Below are positions 7,405 through 15,755 of a DNA stretch of 64,000 bases, one piece after another. Below the pieces are notes generated by a model. That model was not told the DNA's origin and made no database searches. It saw nothing but the letters and a program-made list of their open reading frames with translations. The first letter of the stretch is position 1. The number at the start of each line of letters is the position of its first letter. The position numbers were made by a program, and so were the translations under genes. Source of the stretch: DASUHT01 sp038230835 (GTDB taxonomy: Bacteria > Actinomycetota > Thermoleophilia > Gaiellales > JAICJC01); assembly GCA_038230835.1 (NCBI GenBank), contig JBBRMM010000016.1, positions 1 to 64,000 on the forward strand, in the 5' to 3' direction.

Positions 7405-9429
7405 TCAGGCGACGGAGCGGAGCCGGCCCGAGGTGTCGAGCCAGGACACGAACTCGCCGGCGGTCAGCGGGCGGCTCATCAGGTACCCCTGAGCGGTGTC
7501 GCAGCCCATCGAGCGCAGCCGCACCCACGCCTCCTCGGTCTCCACGCCCTCGGCCACCACCTTGAGGCCGAGGTTGTGGGCCAGGTCGATGGTGGACTGC
7601 ACGATCACCGCGTCGCCGGAGTCGTCGATCATGTTCAGCACGAACGACTTGTCGATCTTGAGGTCGTTGACCGGTAGCCGCTTGAGGTAGCCGAGCGACG
7701 AGTACCCGCTGCCGAAGTCGTCGATGGCGATCCGCACACCCATCTCGCGCAGCCGCTCGACCACCCCGCGGGCGCGGGTCGGGTCGGCCATGATCACGCT
7801 CTCGGTGATCTCGAGCTCCAGGTTGGCCGCCGGCACGCGCCATTGGCTCAGGAGGCGCGCGATGTCGTCGGGCAGCTGCACGTCGATCAGGTCGCGCGTC
7901 GAGAGGTTGACCGAGACCACCAGGTCGATGTCCGTGTCCAGCCACCTGCGGCACTCGCGCAGCGCGGTTTCGACCGCAAACAGGCTCAGCGAGCGGATCA
8001 GCCCGCTGCGTTCCGCCAGCGGGATGAACCGGTCCGGCATGAGCAGACCGTGGCCCGGGTGGTGCCAGCGCATCAGCGCCTCGGCGCCGCTCACCGCGCC
8101 CGTGCGCATGTCGCACTTGGGCTGATAGTGCAGCACCAGCTCGCCCTTCGCGACGGCGTCGCGCAGTTCCCCGGCCAGCGTCAGCCGGCCGGCGTCGGCG
8201 GCCTCCTCGCCCGGCTCGTACACCTCGTACCCGGTGCGCCGGCCCTTGGCCGAGTACATGGCGATGTCGGCGTGCTTCATCAGCTCCTCGTAATGGTCGC
8301 CGTGAGAGTCGGAGAGGGCGATTCCGATGCTCGCCTCGACGTCCAGTGTGAGGTTCAGGTTGCGCAGCGCAAACGGCTGCTCGAGCGCCTTGTGCACCGT
8401 GCGGGCGACGGTCAGGGCGGCCTCGATGTCGGGCACGCGCGGCAGCAGGATGCCGAACTCGTCGCCGCCGAAGCGGGCCACGGTGTCGCTCTCGCGCAGC
8501 ACTCCGCGCAGCCGCGGTCCAACCTCCCGCAGGAGAAGGTCGCCCGACTGGTGCCCGAGCGTGTCGTTGATCTCCTTGAAGCGGTCGAGGTCGATCAAAA
8601 GCAGCGCGGTCTTGTCCCCGCTGCGCCGGCCGACCACGATCGCCTGCACCGCCCGGTCGCGGAACAGCGTTCGGTTGGGAAGGCCGGTGAGCGGATCGTG
8701 GAGCGACTCGTGCTCGGTTCGCAGTGCGTGCTCGCGGAGCTCCTCAGCATGCTTTCGCAGCCGGCGGGAGGCCTGTGCCACCAGCCGAAACACGATCCCG
8801 TACAGCACCGAGAGGCCGACTAGCAGCACGATGTACAGCCGAGTGCTATCGGCTGCGATCGCGGCGGCCACCGGGTGGTCGGGCAGGTACACCTCGAACG
8901 CGCCCACCGGCCTGGTGAACCCGGCCTGGTGGATCGGTACGTACACCTCCAGCAGGTCGCCGTCCCGGCGTAGCAGGGCCTGGGTCTCCTTCTCGGTCTG
9001 CAGCTTGCTGGAAGCCTTCAGAAGCTCTGTGCCGACCTGCCCCTTGAGGGCTGCCAGCAGTTCCTCGGAGGGCGGACCGACCGGCCCCTTGCCGATCAGG
9101 GCGCGATCGTCGGCGTACATGACCCGCAGGTTGCGGTTCCAGATCTGGACGCGGGCGATCTTGCCGCCGTTGGCGCCGGACTCGTGCACCGCAGCTCGCA
9201 GCGCCGCCGCCTCACGGCCGCTGACGGGTGTGTGCAGCCCCGTGGGCAGGTTCGGGGCGACCCCGAGCCGGAGCGCCAGCTCGACAGCGTGCACTGTGCT
9301 CGACACGTTTCGGTCGCGGATCTGCTGTCCGAGGTACTGCGCGAGCACCAGCCCGAGCGCGACGATCGGGATCGCGCTTGCGATCGCGAACTTGCCGAGC
9401 AGGCCGAACCGGAGATTGGGGCGGAGCAA
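7405..9429 (-). CDS. Membrane-bound GGDEF-EAL cyclic-di-GMP protein
   Basis: This 674-residue protein has an N-terminal transmembrane helix (about residues 12-35), an extracytoplasmic sensing region of roughly 150 residues, a second helix (about 205-225), then GGDEF and EAL domains. The GGDEF signature is intact (RFGGDEFGILLPR), so it may make cyclic di-GMP. The EAL domain keeps EAL (GAEALMRW), the metal-binding NLST and the DDFGSGYSSL loop, so hydrolysis also looks possible. Which activity dominates cannot be told from sequence. The start is a TTG. A short palindrome (GGAGG-AAA-CCTCC, 9440-9452) lies just upstream and could mask the ribosome site. Confidence 0.9.
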   Translation of the reverse strand: MLRPNLRFGLLGKFAIASAIPIVALGLVLAQYLGQQIRDRNVSSTVHAVELALRLGVAPNLPTGLHTPVSGREAAALRAAVHESGANGGKIARVQIWNRNLRVMYADDRALIGKGPVGPPSEELLAALKGQVGTELLKASSKLQTEKETQALLRRDGDLLEVYVPIHQAGFTRPVGAFEVYLPDHPVAAAIAADSTRLYIVLLVGLSVLYGIVFRLVAQASRRLRKHAEELREHALRTEHESLHDPLTGLPNRTLFRDRAVQAIVVGRRSGDKTALLLIDLDRFKEINDTLGHQSGDLLLREVGPRLRGVLRESDTVARFGGDEFGILLPRVPDIEAALTVARTVHKALEQPFALRNLNLTLDVEASIGIALSDSHGDHYEELMKHADIAMYSAKGRRTGYEVYEPGEEAADAGRLTLAGELRDAVAKGELVLHYQPKCDMRTGAVSGAEALMRWHHPGHGLLMPDRFIPLAERSGLIRSLSLFAVETALRECRRWLDTDIDLVVSVNLSTRDLIDVQLPDDIARLLSQWRVPAANLELEITESVIMADPTRARGVVERLREMGVRIAIDDFGSGYSSLGYLKRLPVNDLKIDKSFVLNMIDDSGDAVIVQSTIDLAHNLGLKVVAEGVETEEAWVRLRSMGCDTAQGYLMSRPLTAGEFVSWLDTSGRLRSVA

Positions 9430-9519
9430 CGCGCGCAGGAGGTTTCCTCCGTTTGGGGGACTCCCGGTTCATCGACGGCGCAGCGGTGTGGCTTGAGAAG
9501 GAGTTCTGCGCCGTGCCGG

Positions 9520-10056
9520 CTACCAGCCGCCGGCGATCCCGATCACGCGGCCGCGCGGAACCAGCGCGTCGGCGTCGAGGCCCCCGAACGCGCCCCTGTG
9601 AAAGATCAGCGGCTCGCCCCCGGATCCCTCGAAATCGATCACCTCGCCGACCACCAGGTCGTGGTCGCCGGCGGTGAAGATGTGGGCCACCCGGCAGCGC
9701 AGGATGGCCAGCGAGTGGCGGACGACGGCGAAGCCGGCCGGGTCGACCACCGTGAACCCGTTCGGGAACGGCGTCGCGGGCTTGGCGAACGCCAGCGCGA
9801 CGTCGGTCTGCCGTCGGTGCAGCACGTTGACCGCGTACTGACCGCTCTGGCGTACCTTCTCCAGCGTCCGCGTGCCGTGAGCCAGCGACACGAGCACCAT
9901 CAGCGGATCGAGTGAGACCGAGGTGAAGGAATTCAGCGTCATGCCGGCGAGCGAATCGCCGTAGCGTGCGGTGACCACGGTCACCCCGGTCGCAAAGGCC
10001 CCCACGACGTCGCGAAAGTCGATGCGCGTGGACGGGTCGCCACCGGGGTCGTTCAT
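9520..10056 (-). CDS. Flavin reductase domain (FMN-binding split barrel) protein
   Basis: A 178-residue flavin reductase of the type that supplies reduced flavin to two-component monooxygenases. The family hallmarks are visible: FATGVTVVTARY near the N-terminus, GMTLNSFTSVSLDPLMVLVS for FMN binding, and the final GDHDLVVGEVIDFE before a conserved PLIFHRG. The start ATG 10056 opens the conserved region; the frame runs further upstream over the iclR promoter without support. It diverges from iclR across 69 bp that contain an ATTGCC-N5-GGCAA element, so IclR control is likely. No monooxygenase partner is visible in the window. Confidence 0.85.
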   Translation of the reverse strand: MNDPGGDPSTRIDFRDVVGAFATGVTVVTARYGDSLAGMTLNSFTSVSLDPLMVLVSLAHGTRTLEKVRQSGQYAVNVLHRRQTDVALAFAKPATPFPNGFTVVDPAGFAVVRHSLAILRCRVAHIFTAGDHDLVVGEVIDFEGSGGEPLIFHRGAFGGLDADALVPRGRVIGIAGGW

Positions 10057-10089
10057 CGGCCGAGCATAGCCCGCCCAGGGAGGGATGTC

Positions 10090-10105
10090 ATTGCCTTCAC
10101 GGCAA
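10090..10105. promoter_or_regulatory. Putative IclR operator in the flavin reductase/iclR intergenic region
   Basis: ATTGCC-ttcac-GGCAA is a near-perfect inverted repeat with a 5-bp spacer. It lies 20 bp before the iclR start. The same half-sites and spacing occur ahead of the FAD oxidase gene (10943-10959), which makes binding by the neighbouring IclR protein a reasonable inference. Confidence 0.6.
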
Positions 10106-10125
10106 CTCTCGGGCAGAATGGGCCG

Positions 10126-10893
10126 GTGCCGCCAACCGGGAGACCAGCCGAGCGCCGTCTGGCCGCCGTCGAGCGCGCGTTGCGGGTGATGGACGCGTTC
10201 CTGCAGGTCCCCGGCGATGCCGGCACCAACGAGCTGGCGCGGCTGACCGGCATCAATCCGAGCACGGTCTCCCGCACGCTCTCCACCCTCGTCGATGCCG
10301 GATATGTCCAGCACATCGCCGACACCGGCCGCTACCGGCTGGGGACACATCTACTCGGACTCGCCAACCATGTGCTGGCGCGGCTCGACCTGCGCGCCGT
10401 CGCACGTCCGCACCTGCTCGCCCTCGAGGAGTCCACCGGCGAGACGGCAACGCTTTCGGTGCCCAGCGAGCGGGATGCGGTGACGGTCGACTACGTGAAC
10501 AGCCGCTCGTCAGTCGCGAGCGTGGGCCGGGTAGGACGGCCAAGCGTGGCGCACGCGACCGCGACCGGCAAGGTCATGCTCGCGTTCGGACCGCCGGTCG
10601 CACCGAGCAAGTTCCTCGAGCGGTTCACCCAGCGCACGATCGTCGACAGGCTCGCTCTTGATCGTGAGATCCGCACCACCGCCCGGCAGGGTTGGGCGCG
10701 TGCGGTGGGCGAGCGCGAGCCGGACCTGAACGCGGTGGCGGCGCCGGTCTACGGCACTCGGGGCGAACTGCTGGCCATCATCGGGCTGCAGGGCCCCGCC
10801 GCCCGCTTCGACCGCCGCGCACAGGATCAGGCCGTCCCCGCGCTGCTCGAGCATACGGCGGCCATGTCGCGCGAGCTCGGCCACCACGGTTGA
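10126..10893 (+). CDS. IclR-family transcriptional regulator
   Basis: A 255-residue regulator with the IclR layout: a winged helix-turn-helix (about residues 8-70; NELARLTGINPSTVSRTLSTL) followed by the effector-binding domain (about 85-250). The family-typical segments are RLGTHLLGLA, GRPSVAHATATGKVMLAF and LNAVAAPVYG. It starts at GTG 10126. Both the flavin reductase gene behind it and the FAD oxidase gene 84 bp ahead carry the same palindromic element, so autoregulation and control of both neighbours by an amine-derived effector is likely. The effector is unknown. Confidence 0.9.
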   Translation: MPPTGRPAERRLAAVERALRVMDAFLQVPGDAGTNELARLTGINPSTVSRTLSTLVDAGYVQHIADTGRYRLGTHLLGLANHVLARLDLRAVARPHLLALEESTGETATLSVPSERDAVTVDYVNSRSSVASVGRVGRPSVAHATATGKVMLAFGPPVAPSKFLERFTQRTIVDRLALDREIRTTARQGWARAVGEREPDLNAVAAPVYGTRGELLAIIGLQGPAARFDRRAQDQAVPALLEHTAAMSRELGHHG

Positions 10894-10942
10894 CGCCGGT
10901 GTCCCACGGCGCTACCATGCGCTCGAACGCAATGGACACGGT

Positions 10943-10959
10943 ATTGCCATAGAGGCAAT
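10943..10959. promoter_or_regulatory. Putative IclR operator before the FAD oxidase gene
   Basis: ATTGCC-ataga-GGCAAT is a perfect 6-bp inverted repeat with a 5-bp spacer, 18 bp upstream of the FAD oxidase ATG. It matches the element before iclR in half-sites and spacing. Its closeness to the start suggests repression by blocking transcription. Confidence 0.6.
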
Positions 10960-10977
10960 GCAGGAAAGGATCGATCC

Positions 10978-12282
10978 ATGAGCCTCCCAACCCAGGTCAA
11001 GTACCTCGTGATCGGCGCCGGCATCCACGGTCTTTCGACCGCCTGGCATCTTGCCAAGGAGCAGACCGCGCGCGGTGAGCAGCCTGACGTGCTCGTGGTC
11101 GACAAGACAGGAGTCGGTGCGGGGGCTTCGGGCATCGCCTGCGGCGTGGTTCGCAACAACTACTACCAGCCGGCGATGAGTGAGCTGATGGCCGCCAACG
11201 TCGAGGTCTGGGAGCAGGATCCCAAAGCCTTCAGCTACCACGCGGTGGGTTACATGGCGCTCGGGGCGCGGCGCCAGGTGAGCGACCTGACCGAGGTGCA
11301 CGATCGCCAGCAGCGGATCGGGTACCCGAGCGACCTGATCGTCGGTGAGGCCGAGGTGGCCGCGTACATGCGCGGCCTGTTCCCCGACTGGCGGGCGGAG
11401 GGCGTGCACGTCTGTCTGCACGAGCACAAGGGCGGTTTTGCCAACAACATGGCCTCCCTGCACGGCCTGGCCGGCAAGGCGCGCGCCGCCGGGGCGCGGA
11501 TCGTCGAGGGCGTGCGTGTGACCGGCTTTGCCACGGACAACTCCGGGGCGGTGACCACTGTGCACACCGACCAGGGCGACGTATCGGTCGAGCAGGTGGT
11601 GGTCGGCGTCGGCCCGTGGGTGGAGACGCTGTGGACGATGCTCGGCCTGCCCAACCGGATCGACGTGCGCACGCCCGACGGCGAGGTGCATGCCAACAAG
11701 CCGATGTGGACGTACTGGTATCTCCAGGAGGGCGAGATCGACGTCGATCCCAAGCTGCTGTCGCTGGAGGACGGCTCGATGCCGCCGGTGCTGCACGTGG
11801 ACTCCGACGCGCCGCTCTACGACGACGACGGCAGGCTGGTCACCGACGAGTTCTGGGGCAACTACTTCAAGCAGGACGTGCACGGCGTGCAGGGCGGCGC
11901 CGCGCCGGTGATGATCGGCAACCAGTTCGACGTCGATCCCTACCCGACCGCATCGGTCGAGTCGTCCTTCGCCGACATGTGGTGCGCGTCGCTCTCGCAC
12001 TGCATGAAGCGCTTCCAGGGCAAGCGGGCGACCTACAAGAACATCCGCTCGGGCGGCGTCGGCTGCTTCACCGTGGACAGCTTCCCTGTGTTCGACTACA
12101 TGCGCCCGAACGTGTACGTGATCGCCGACTCCAACCACGGCTACAAGATGATCGGCGTCGGTCGCGAGGTGGCCAGCGTGATGACCGGGGGCCACTCGAC
12201 GGTGCTGCAGCCGTTCCGCTACGAGCGGTTCGCCACCGGCGACCTGCACCCGGTCTCGAACAGTCCCTATCCCTGGAGCTGA
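10978..12282 (+). CDS. FAD-dependent amine oxidoreductase (DAO family, sarcosine-oxidase-beta-like)
   Basis: A 434-residue D-amino-acid-oxidase-fold enzyme. The N-terminal dinucleotide site is clear (YLVIGAGIHGLSTAWHLAKE), with the acidic end of the second strand in LVVDKTGVGAGASG. The C-terminal GVGCFTVDSFPVFDYMRPNV and DSNHGYKMIGVGREVA correspond to the usual flavin-closing segment. Such enzymes oxidise secondary or tertiary amines such as sarcosine, dimethylglycine or N-methylglutamate. Control by the adjacent IclR is inferred from the shared operator. The last 16 bp overlap the convergent plsY gene. There is no sarcosine oxidase alpha, gamma or delta subunit nearby, so it may act alone. 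Confidence 0.8.
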   Translation: MSLPTQVKYLVIGAGIHGLSTAWHLAKEQTARGEQPDVLVVDKTGVGAGASGIACGVVRNNYYQPAMSELMAANVEVWEQDPKAFSYHAVGYMALGARRQVSDLTEVHDRQQRIGYPSDLIVGEAEVAAYMRGLFPDWRAEGVHVCLHEHKGGFANNMASLHGLAGKARAAGARIVEGVRVTGFATDNSGAVTTVHTDQGDVSVEQVVVGVGPWVETLWTMLGLPNRIDVRTPDGEVHANKPMWTYWYLQEGEIDVDPKLLSLEDGSMPPVLHVDSDAPLYDDDGRLVTDEFWGNYFKQDVHGVQGGAAPVMIGNQFDVDPYPTASVESSFADMWCASLSHCMKRFQGKRATYKNIRSGGVGCFTVDSFPVFDYMRPNVYVIADSNHGYKMIGVGREVASVMTGGHSTVLQPFRYERFATGDLHPVSNSPYPWS

Positions 12283-12848
12283 GGCCCGGCCGCCGGGCGT
12301 TGCCTGCGGTGGGCGGCGAAGATGACCAGCATCGCCAGCAGCGCGGCGCCGACCGCGGCCCGGCTGGCGCCCAGCACGACGCCGCCGATCGGCGCGGCGG
12401 CCGTGCCCACCAGCCCGCTCGCGGTGGCGGCTCGCGAGACCGCCAGGCAGACCGCCGCCACCGCAAGTCCGATCGCTCCCAGCCGCCAGTCGAGCAGCAG
12501 CAGGCCGCCCAGGGCAGTGGCCAGGCCACGGCCGCCGCGGAAGTCGAGCTGGGCCGGAAAGACGTGCCCCGCCACGACCGCGACCAGTGCTGCTCCCTGC
12601 ACGCGCGGCGAACCGGCGACCGCTCGCGCGATCGCCACCGCCCCGGCGCCCTTCGTCAGGTCGAACGCGAAGGTCAGCACCGCCGCCCGCATGCCCAGCA
12701 GGCGGCTCACGTTGCGCGCGCCCGTGGAGCCGCTGCCGGTCGAGCGCAGATCGGCGCCCGCCATCCGCCGCACGAGGTAGTAGCCGGCGGTCAGGCAGCC
12801 GATCGCGTACGCGACCACCACCACGGCCACCGCCACGAGAACGCTCAC
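12267..12848 (-). CDS. plsY: Glycerol-3-phosphate acyltransferase PlsY
   Basis: A 193-residue membrane acyltransferase that transfers an acyl group from acyl-phosphate to glycerol 3-phosphate, the first step of phospholipid synthesis. All three PlsY motifs are present: GSGSTGARNV (usual GSGNxGxxN), FDLTKGAGAVAI, and GHVFPAQLDFRGGRGLAT. In the first and last, one residue differs from the commonest form (S for N, R for K). Four to five hydrophobic segments are visible. The start is GTG. The gene is isolated from other lipid genes and its 3' end overlaps the convergent FAD oxidase by 16 bp. Confidence 0.85.
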   Translation of the reverse strand: MSVLVAVAVVVVAYAIGCLTAGYYLVRRMAGADLRSTGSGSTGARNVSRLLGMRAAVLTFAFDLTKGAGAVAIARAVAGSPRVQGAALVAVVAGHVFPAQLDFRGGRGLATALGGLLLLDWRLGAIGLAVAAVCLAVSRAATASGLVGTAAAPIGGVVLGASRAAVGAALLAMLVIFAAHRRQRPAAGPQLQG

Positions 12849-12981
12849 GCGAGCGGCTTTGGACGTCGAGACGCAGGCATCCGGGGACTGTACCGCCGGC
12901 CGAACGGCGCCCCGGAGCAGGTGACACGGATCCGTGCCGAATCTGTGTCGCGGTCCGTACGGGGTCTGACCCCGTTGCCTG

Positions 12982-13059
12982 AGAGCCTATCCCGGTAGGT
13001 CGCGTGGATGGCACGCGATGACGCCGCGAGACGCCGCGTGCCCTACCGGGATAGGCTCT
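12982..13059. repeat. Long perfect inverted repeat with nested hairpin
   Basis: An 18-bp arm (12982-12999, agagcctatcccggtagg) is repeated perfectly in reverse complement at 13042-13059. The 42-bp interior contains a second stem (TCGCGTG-gatgg-CACGCGA) and a tandem ACGCCGCG-ag-ACGCCGCG. It lies between the glutamate-synthase-like operon end and plsY, both on the minus strand. It could terminate that operon, or be a short mobile or REP-like repeat; no U-run is present. Confidence 0.7.
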
Positions 13060-13068
13060 AAGCAGGCG

Positions 13069-13512
13069 TCAGTGCAGCGGGGGCTCCCAGCCCTCGAGCA
13101 CCGCCGGCTGCCAGTCGGTGCCGACCGTCTTTGACTCCTTCACCCATGGCCCGAGTTCGGCCTGCGGGAACTTGCAGTGTTTCGCCTTCAACTGGATGCC
13201 GTAGGAGTTGCCGGAGGTGAGGTGCTTGATCAGCACCTTGCGCGCGACCTCGTTCTCCCGGCCCGCGGGGATCGGGAAGTAGATCTTCAGGAACGAGTTC
13301 GAGTAGCGGTCGAAGACCGCAGGCATACCGTCCTCCTCGAGCAACTCGATGTCCTCCAGCCAGTTGATGTCCTCACCGGGCGTGGCCGCCAGCAGGTCGA
13401 CGTCCTCGATCAGGCTGATGTCCTCCTGGTAGGGAAAGCGCTTACCGGCCAGGAACTCGGCGTCGATGGTGGCGTGCTTTTCGGGTTCCCTCATGTGGCT
13501 GCTCGTGCTCAT
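13069..13512 (-). CDS. Small uncharacterised protein at the end of the glutamate-synthase-like operon
   Basis: A 147-residue soluble protein that I do not recognise. The N-terminal third is very acidic with a repeated pattern (EDISLIEDVDLL then EDINWLEDIELLEEDG). The C-terminal half is better ordered (FDRYSNSFLKIYFPIPAGRE, LIKHLTSGNSYGIQLKAKHC) and aromatic-rich, ending in WEPPLH. Its ATG lies 3 bp downstream of the FMN glutamate-synthase gene stop codon, so the two are translationally linked. The fixed place in the operon suggests an accessory subunit, electron-transfer partner or chaperone of the complex. Only one cysteine is visible, arguing against an iron-sulfur protein. Function is inference from position only. 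Confidence 0.7.
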   Translation of the reverse strand: MSTSSHMREPEKHATIDAEFLAGKRFPYQEDISLIEDVDLLAATPGEDINWLEDIELLEEDGMPAVFDRYSNSFLKIYFPIPAGRENEVARKVLIKHLTSGNSYGIQLKAKHCKFPQAELGPWVKESKTVGTDWQPAVLEGWEPPLH

Positions 13513-13514
13513 GG

Positions 13515-14951
13515 TCAGTCTCCCGTTGCCTCGAGGTGGTGGCGGCTGCCCGACACGCTCTCCTCCTGGTGCTTCTTGTCCAGCAGGCGGCGGATCTCGG
13601 CGAGCGTCTGCTGCTCGGTGACGCCAGGGATGTAGGTCGTGCCGGCCAGCGGCACCCGCGCCATCGCGGCCGCCTCCGTGGTGAGCGCGCACAGATCCTC
13701 GGGCTCGAGGCTGTGGACGTTGGTCTTGCCGCATGCCCGGGCCAGCATCTGGACCTCGAGGGTCAGCGTGTGCAGGAAGTTGTACACGCGTTCGGCGGCC
13801 TCCTCGACCACGAGTCGCTTGCGCAGTTCGGAGTCCTGGGTGGCTACGCCGACCGGGCAACGGCCGGTGTGGCAGTGGTAGCACTGACCGGCCGGGACAC
13901 CAACGGTGCCCTCGTAGTCGGTGACGCCGGGGATCTCCTTGTTGCAGTTGAGTGCCATCAGCGCCGAATGGCCGATCGCGACCGCCTTCGCCCCGAGCGC
14001 GATGCACTTGGCGACGTCACCGCCGTTGCGGATACCGCCGGCCACCACCAGGTCGATCTCGTCGGACAGTCCGACGTCTTCGAGCGCCCGCCGCGCCTCG
14101 GGAATGGCGGCCATGAGCGGAATCCCGGTCTCCTCGGTGGCGATGTGCGGGCCGGCGCCTGTGCCGCCCTCGGCACCGTCGAGGTAGATCACGTCGGGGC
14201 CGCACTTGGCCGCCATGCGCACGTCGTCGTAGACACGGGATGCGCCGAGCTTGAGCTGGATTGGGATCTGATAGTCGGTGGCCTCGCGCACCTCCTGGAT
14301 CTTGAGCGAGAGGTCGTCCGGGCCCAGCCAGTCGGGGTGCCGGGCCGGCGAGCGCTGGTCGATCCCGGCCGGTAGCGAGCGCATCTCGGCCACCTGCTCG
14401 GTGACCTTCTGGCCCATCAGATGACCGCCCAGCCCGACCTTGCAGCCCTGGCCAATGAAGAACTCGCAGGCGTCGGCCAGCATCAGGTGGTGGGGGTTGA
14501 ACCCGTAGCGGCTCTGGATGCACTGGTAATACCATTTCGTGGACAGATCGCGCTCGGGCGGGATCATGCCGCCCTCCCCGGAGCAGGTCGCGGTGCCGGC
14601 CATCGACGCGCCCCGGGCCAGCGCCATCTTGGCCTCGAGCGACAGGGCGCCGAAACTCATGCCGGTGATGTAGATCGGGATGTCCAGTTCGATCGGCTTC
14701 TTGGCGAAGCGGCCGCCGATCACCGTCCTGGTCACGCACTTCTCGCGGTAGCCCTCGATCACGAACCGGGTCAGCGTGCCCGGCAGGAACATCAGCTCGT
14801 CCCAGTGCGGGATCGGCTTGAACATCGAAAAGCCACGCATCCGGTAACGGCCCAGCTCGGACTTGACGTGGATGTCGTTGATCACCTCGGGGGTGAAGAT
14901 CCGCGAGTGGCCGAGGACGTTTCGGTGGGCGGCGGTCTTGTCTGACGCCAT
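13515..14951 (-). CDS. glxD: FMN-binding glutamate synthase core protein (GlxD/MgsC type)
   Basis: This 478-residue protein is equivalent to the FMN/iron-sulfur synthase domain of the glutamate synthase large subunit, as a free-standing polypeptide. FMN-site motifs are visible (PIYITGMSFGALSLEAKMAL, YLDGAEGGTGAGP, VAGGIRNGGDVAKCIALGA). The 3Fe-4S cysteines appear in CYHCHTGRCPVGVATQD. In GlxD/MgsC systems this unit forms glutamate or N-methylglutamate from a 2-oxo acid and ammonia or methylamine delivered by the amidotransferase. It follows the GXGXG gene by 15 bp with its own ribosome site. No glutamate synthase small subunit (gltD) is present, so the electron donor is unknown. Confidence 0.85.
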   Translation of the reverse strand: MASDKTAAHRNVLGHSRIFTPEVINDIHVKSELGRYRMRGFSMFKPIPHWDELMFLPGTLTRFVIEGYREKCVTRTVIGGRFAKKPIELDIPIYITGMSFGALSLEAKMALARGASMAGTATCSGEGGMIPPERDLSTKWYYQCIQSRYGFNPHHLMLADACEFFIGQGCKVGLGGHLMGQKVTEQVAEMRSLPAGIDQRSPARHPDWLGPDDLSLKIQEVREATDYQIPIQLKLGASRVYDDVRMAAKCGPDVIYLDGAEGGTGAGPHIATEETGIPLMAAIPEARRALEDVGLSDEIDLVVAGGIRNGGDVAKCIALGAKAVAIGHSALMALNCNKEIPGVTDYEGTVGVPAGQCYHCHTGRCPVGVATQDSELRKRLVVEEAAERVYNFLHTLTLEVQMLARACGKTNVHSLEPEDLCALTTEAAAMARVPLAGTTYIPGVTEQQTLAEIRRLLDKKHQEESVSGSRHHLEATGD

Positions 14952-14966
14952 GCTTGGGTCGCCTCC

Positions 14967-15755
14967 CTAGAGGACGAGCTTCCGTTCGGAAGGCTCGAGG
15001 TTGTCGTAGTTGTAGAGCTTCTTCCCGCACACGAACTTCTGCAGCTCGGGCGGCGTGCCCAGGCCGTAGATCCGGAACTTACGCTCGACGAACTCGGTGT
15101 CACCGTCCGTCCACTCGCCGGGCACGCAGTCGATGCCCAGCGCCTTCACCTTTCCGCCGACGTAGATGATGCCGTCGTACATGGAGTCGCCGAGGCCCGG
15201 CCCGGCGTCCCCGCAGATGATCTGGTGGCCGCGCTGCATCATGAACCCGGTCATCGATCCCGCCGAGCCCATGGTGATGATGGTGCCGCCCTTCTGGTCG
15301 ATGCCGCTGCGGGCGCCCACGCGGCCCTTGATCACCAGGTCGCCGCCCCGCAGCGCCGCCCCGGTCAGCGAGCCGGCGTTGCCGTCCACCACGACCACGC
15401 CCGACATCATGTTCTCGCAGGCGGACCAGCCCACGCGGCCGGTGATGTGCACCTCCGGTCCGTCGATCAGGCCGCAGCCGAAGTAGCCCAGGCTGCCCTC
15501 GAAGCGCAGTTTGCAGCGGGTCAGGATGCCGACGCCGATCGAGTGCTTGGAGCCGGGATTGCGGATCGTGATGTCGCGCACGCCCTTGACGAACAGCAGC
15601 GAGCGCAGCTCCAGGTTGATCTGGCGGGTAGTCAGGTCGGCGGCGTCGAAGACGGCCTTCTCACCGTCGATCCCGGACACGTTGGGCACGTCGGCGTCGG
15701 GCTCGGCGAGCCCGCGGGCGTCATAGCTGATCCGTCGTTCGCCTACCGCGTCCAT
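14967..15755 (-). CDS. glxC: GXGXG-motif protein (GlxC/MgsB type, glutamate synthase C-terminal domain)
   Basis: A 262-residue right-handed beta-helix protein equivalent to the C-terminal GltB domain. Glycine-patterned repeats run through the middle (GSLGYFGCGLIDGPEVHITG, GNAGSLTGAALRGGDLVIKG, GRVGARSGI, GSAGSMTGFMMQRGH, GDAGPGLGDSMYDG). In glutamate synthases this helix braces the amidotransferase and synthase domains. A separate gene of this size flanked by amidotransferase and synthase genes is the GlxBCD/MgsABC arrangement. Its ATG lies 13 bp inside the amidotransferase gene, preceded by GGAGG, which indicates coupled translation. Confidence 0.85.
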   Translation of the reverse strand: MDAVGERRISYDARGLAEPDADVPNVSGIDGEKAVFDAADLTTRQINLELRSLLFVKGVRDITIRNPGSKHSIGVGILTRCKLRFEGSLGYFGCGLIDGPEVHITGRVGWSACENMMSGVVVVDGNAGSLTGAALRGGDLVIKGRVGARSGIDQKGGTIITMGSAGSMTGFMMQRGHQIICGDAGPGLGDSMYDGIIYVGGKVKALGIDCVPGEWTDGDTEFVERKFRIYGLGTPPELQKFVCGKKLYNYDNLEPSERKLVL

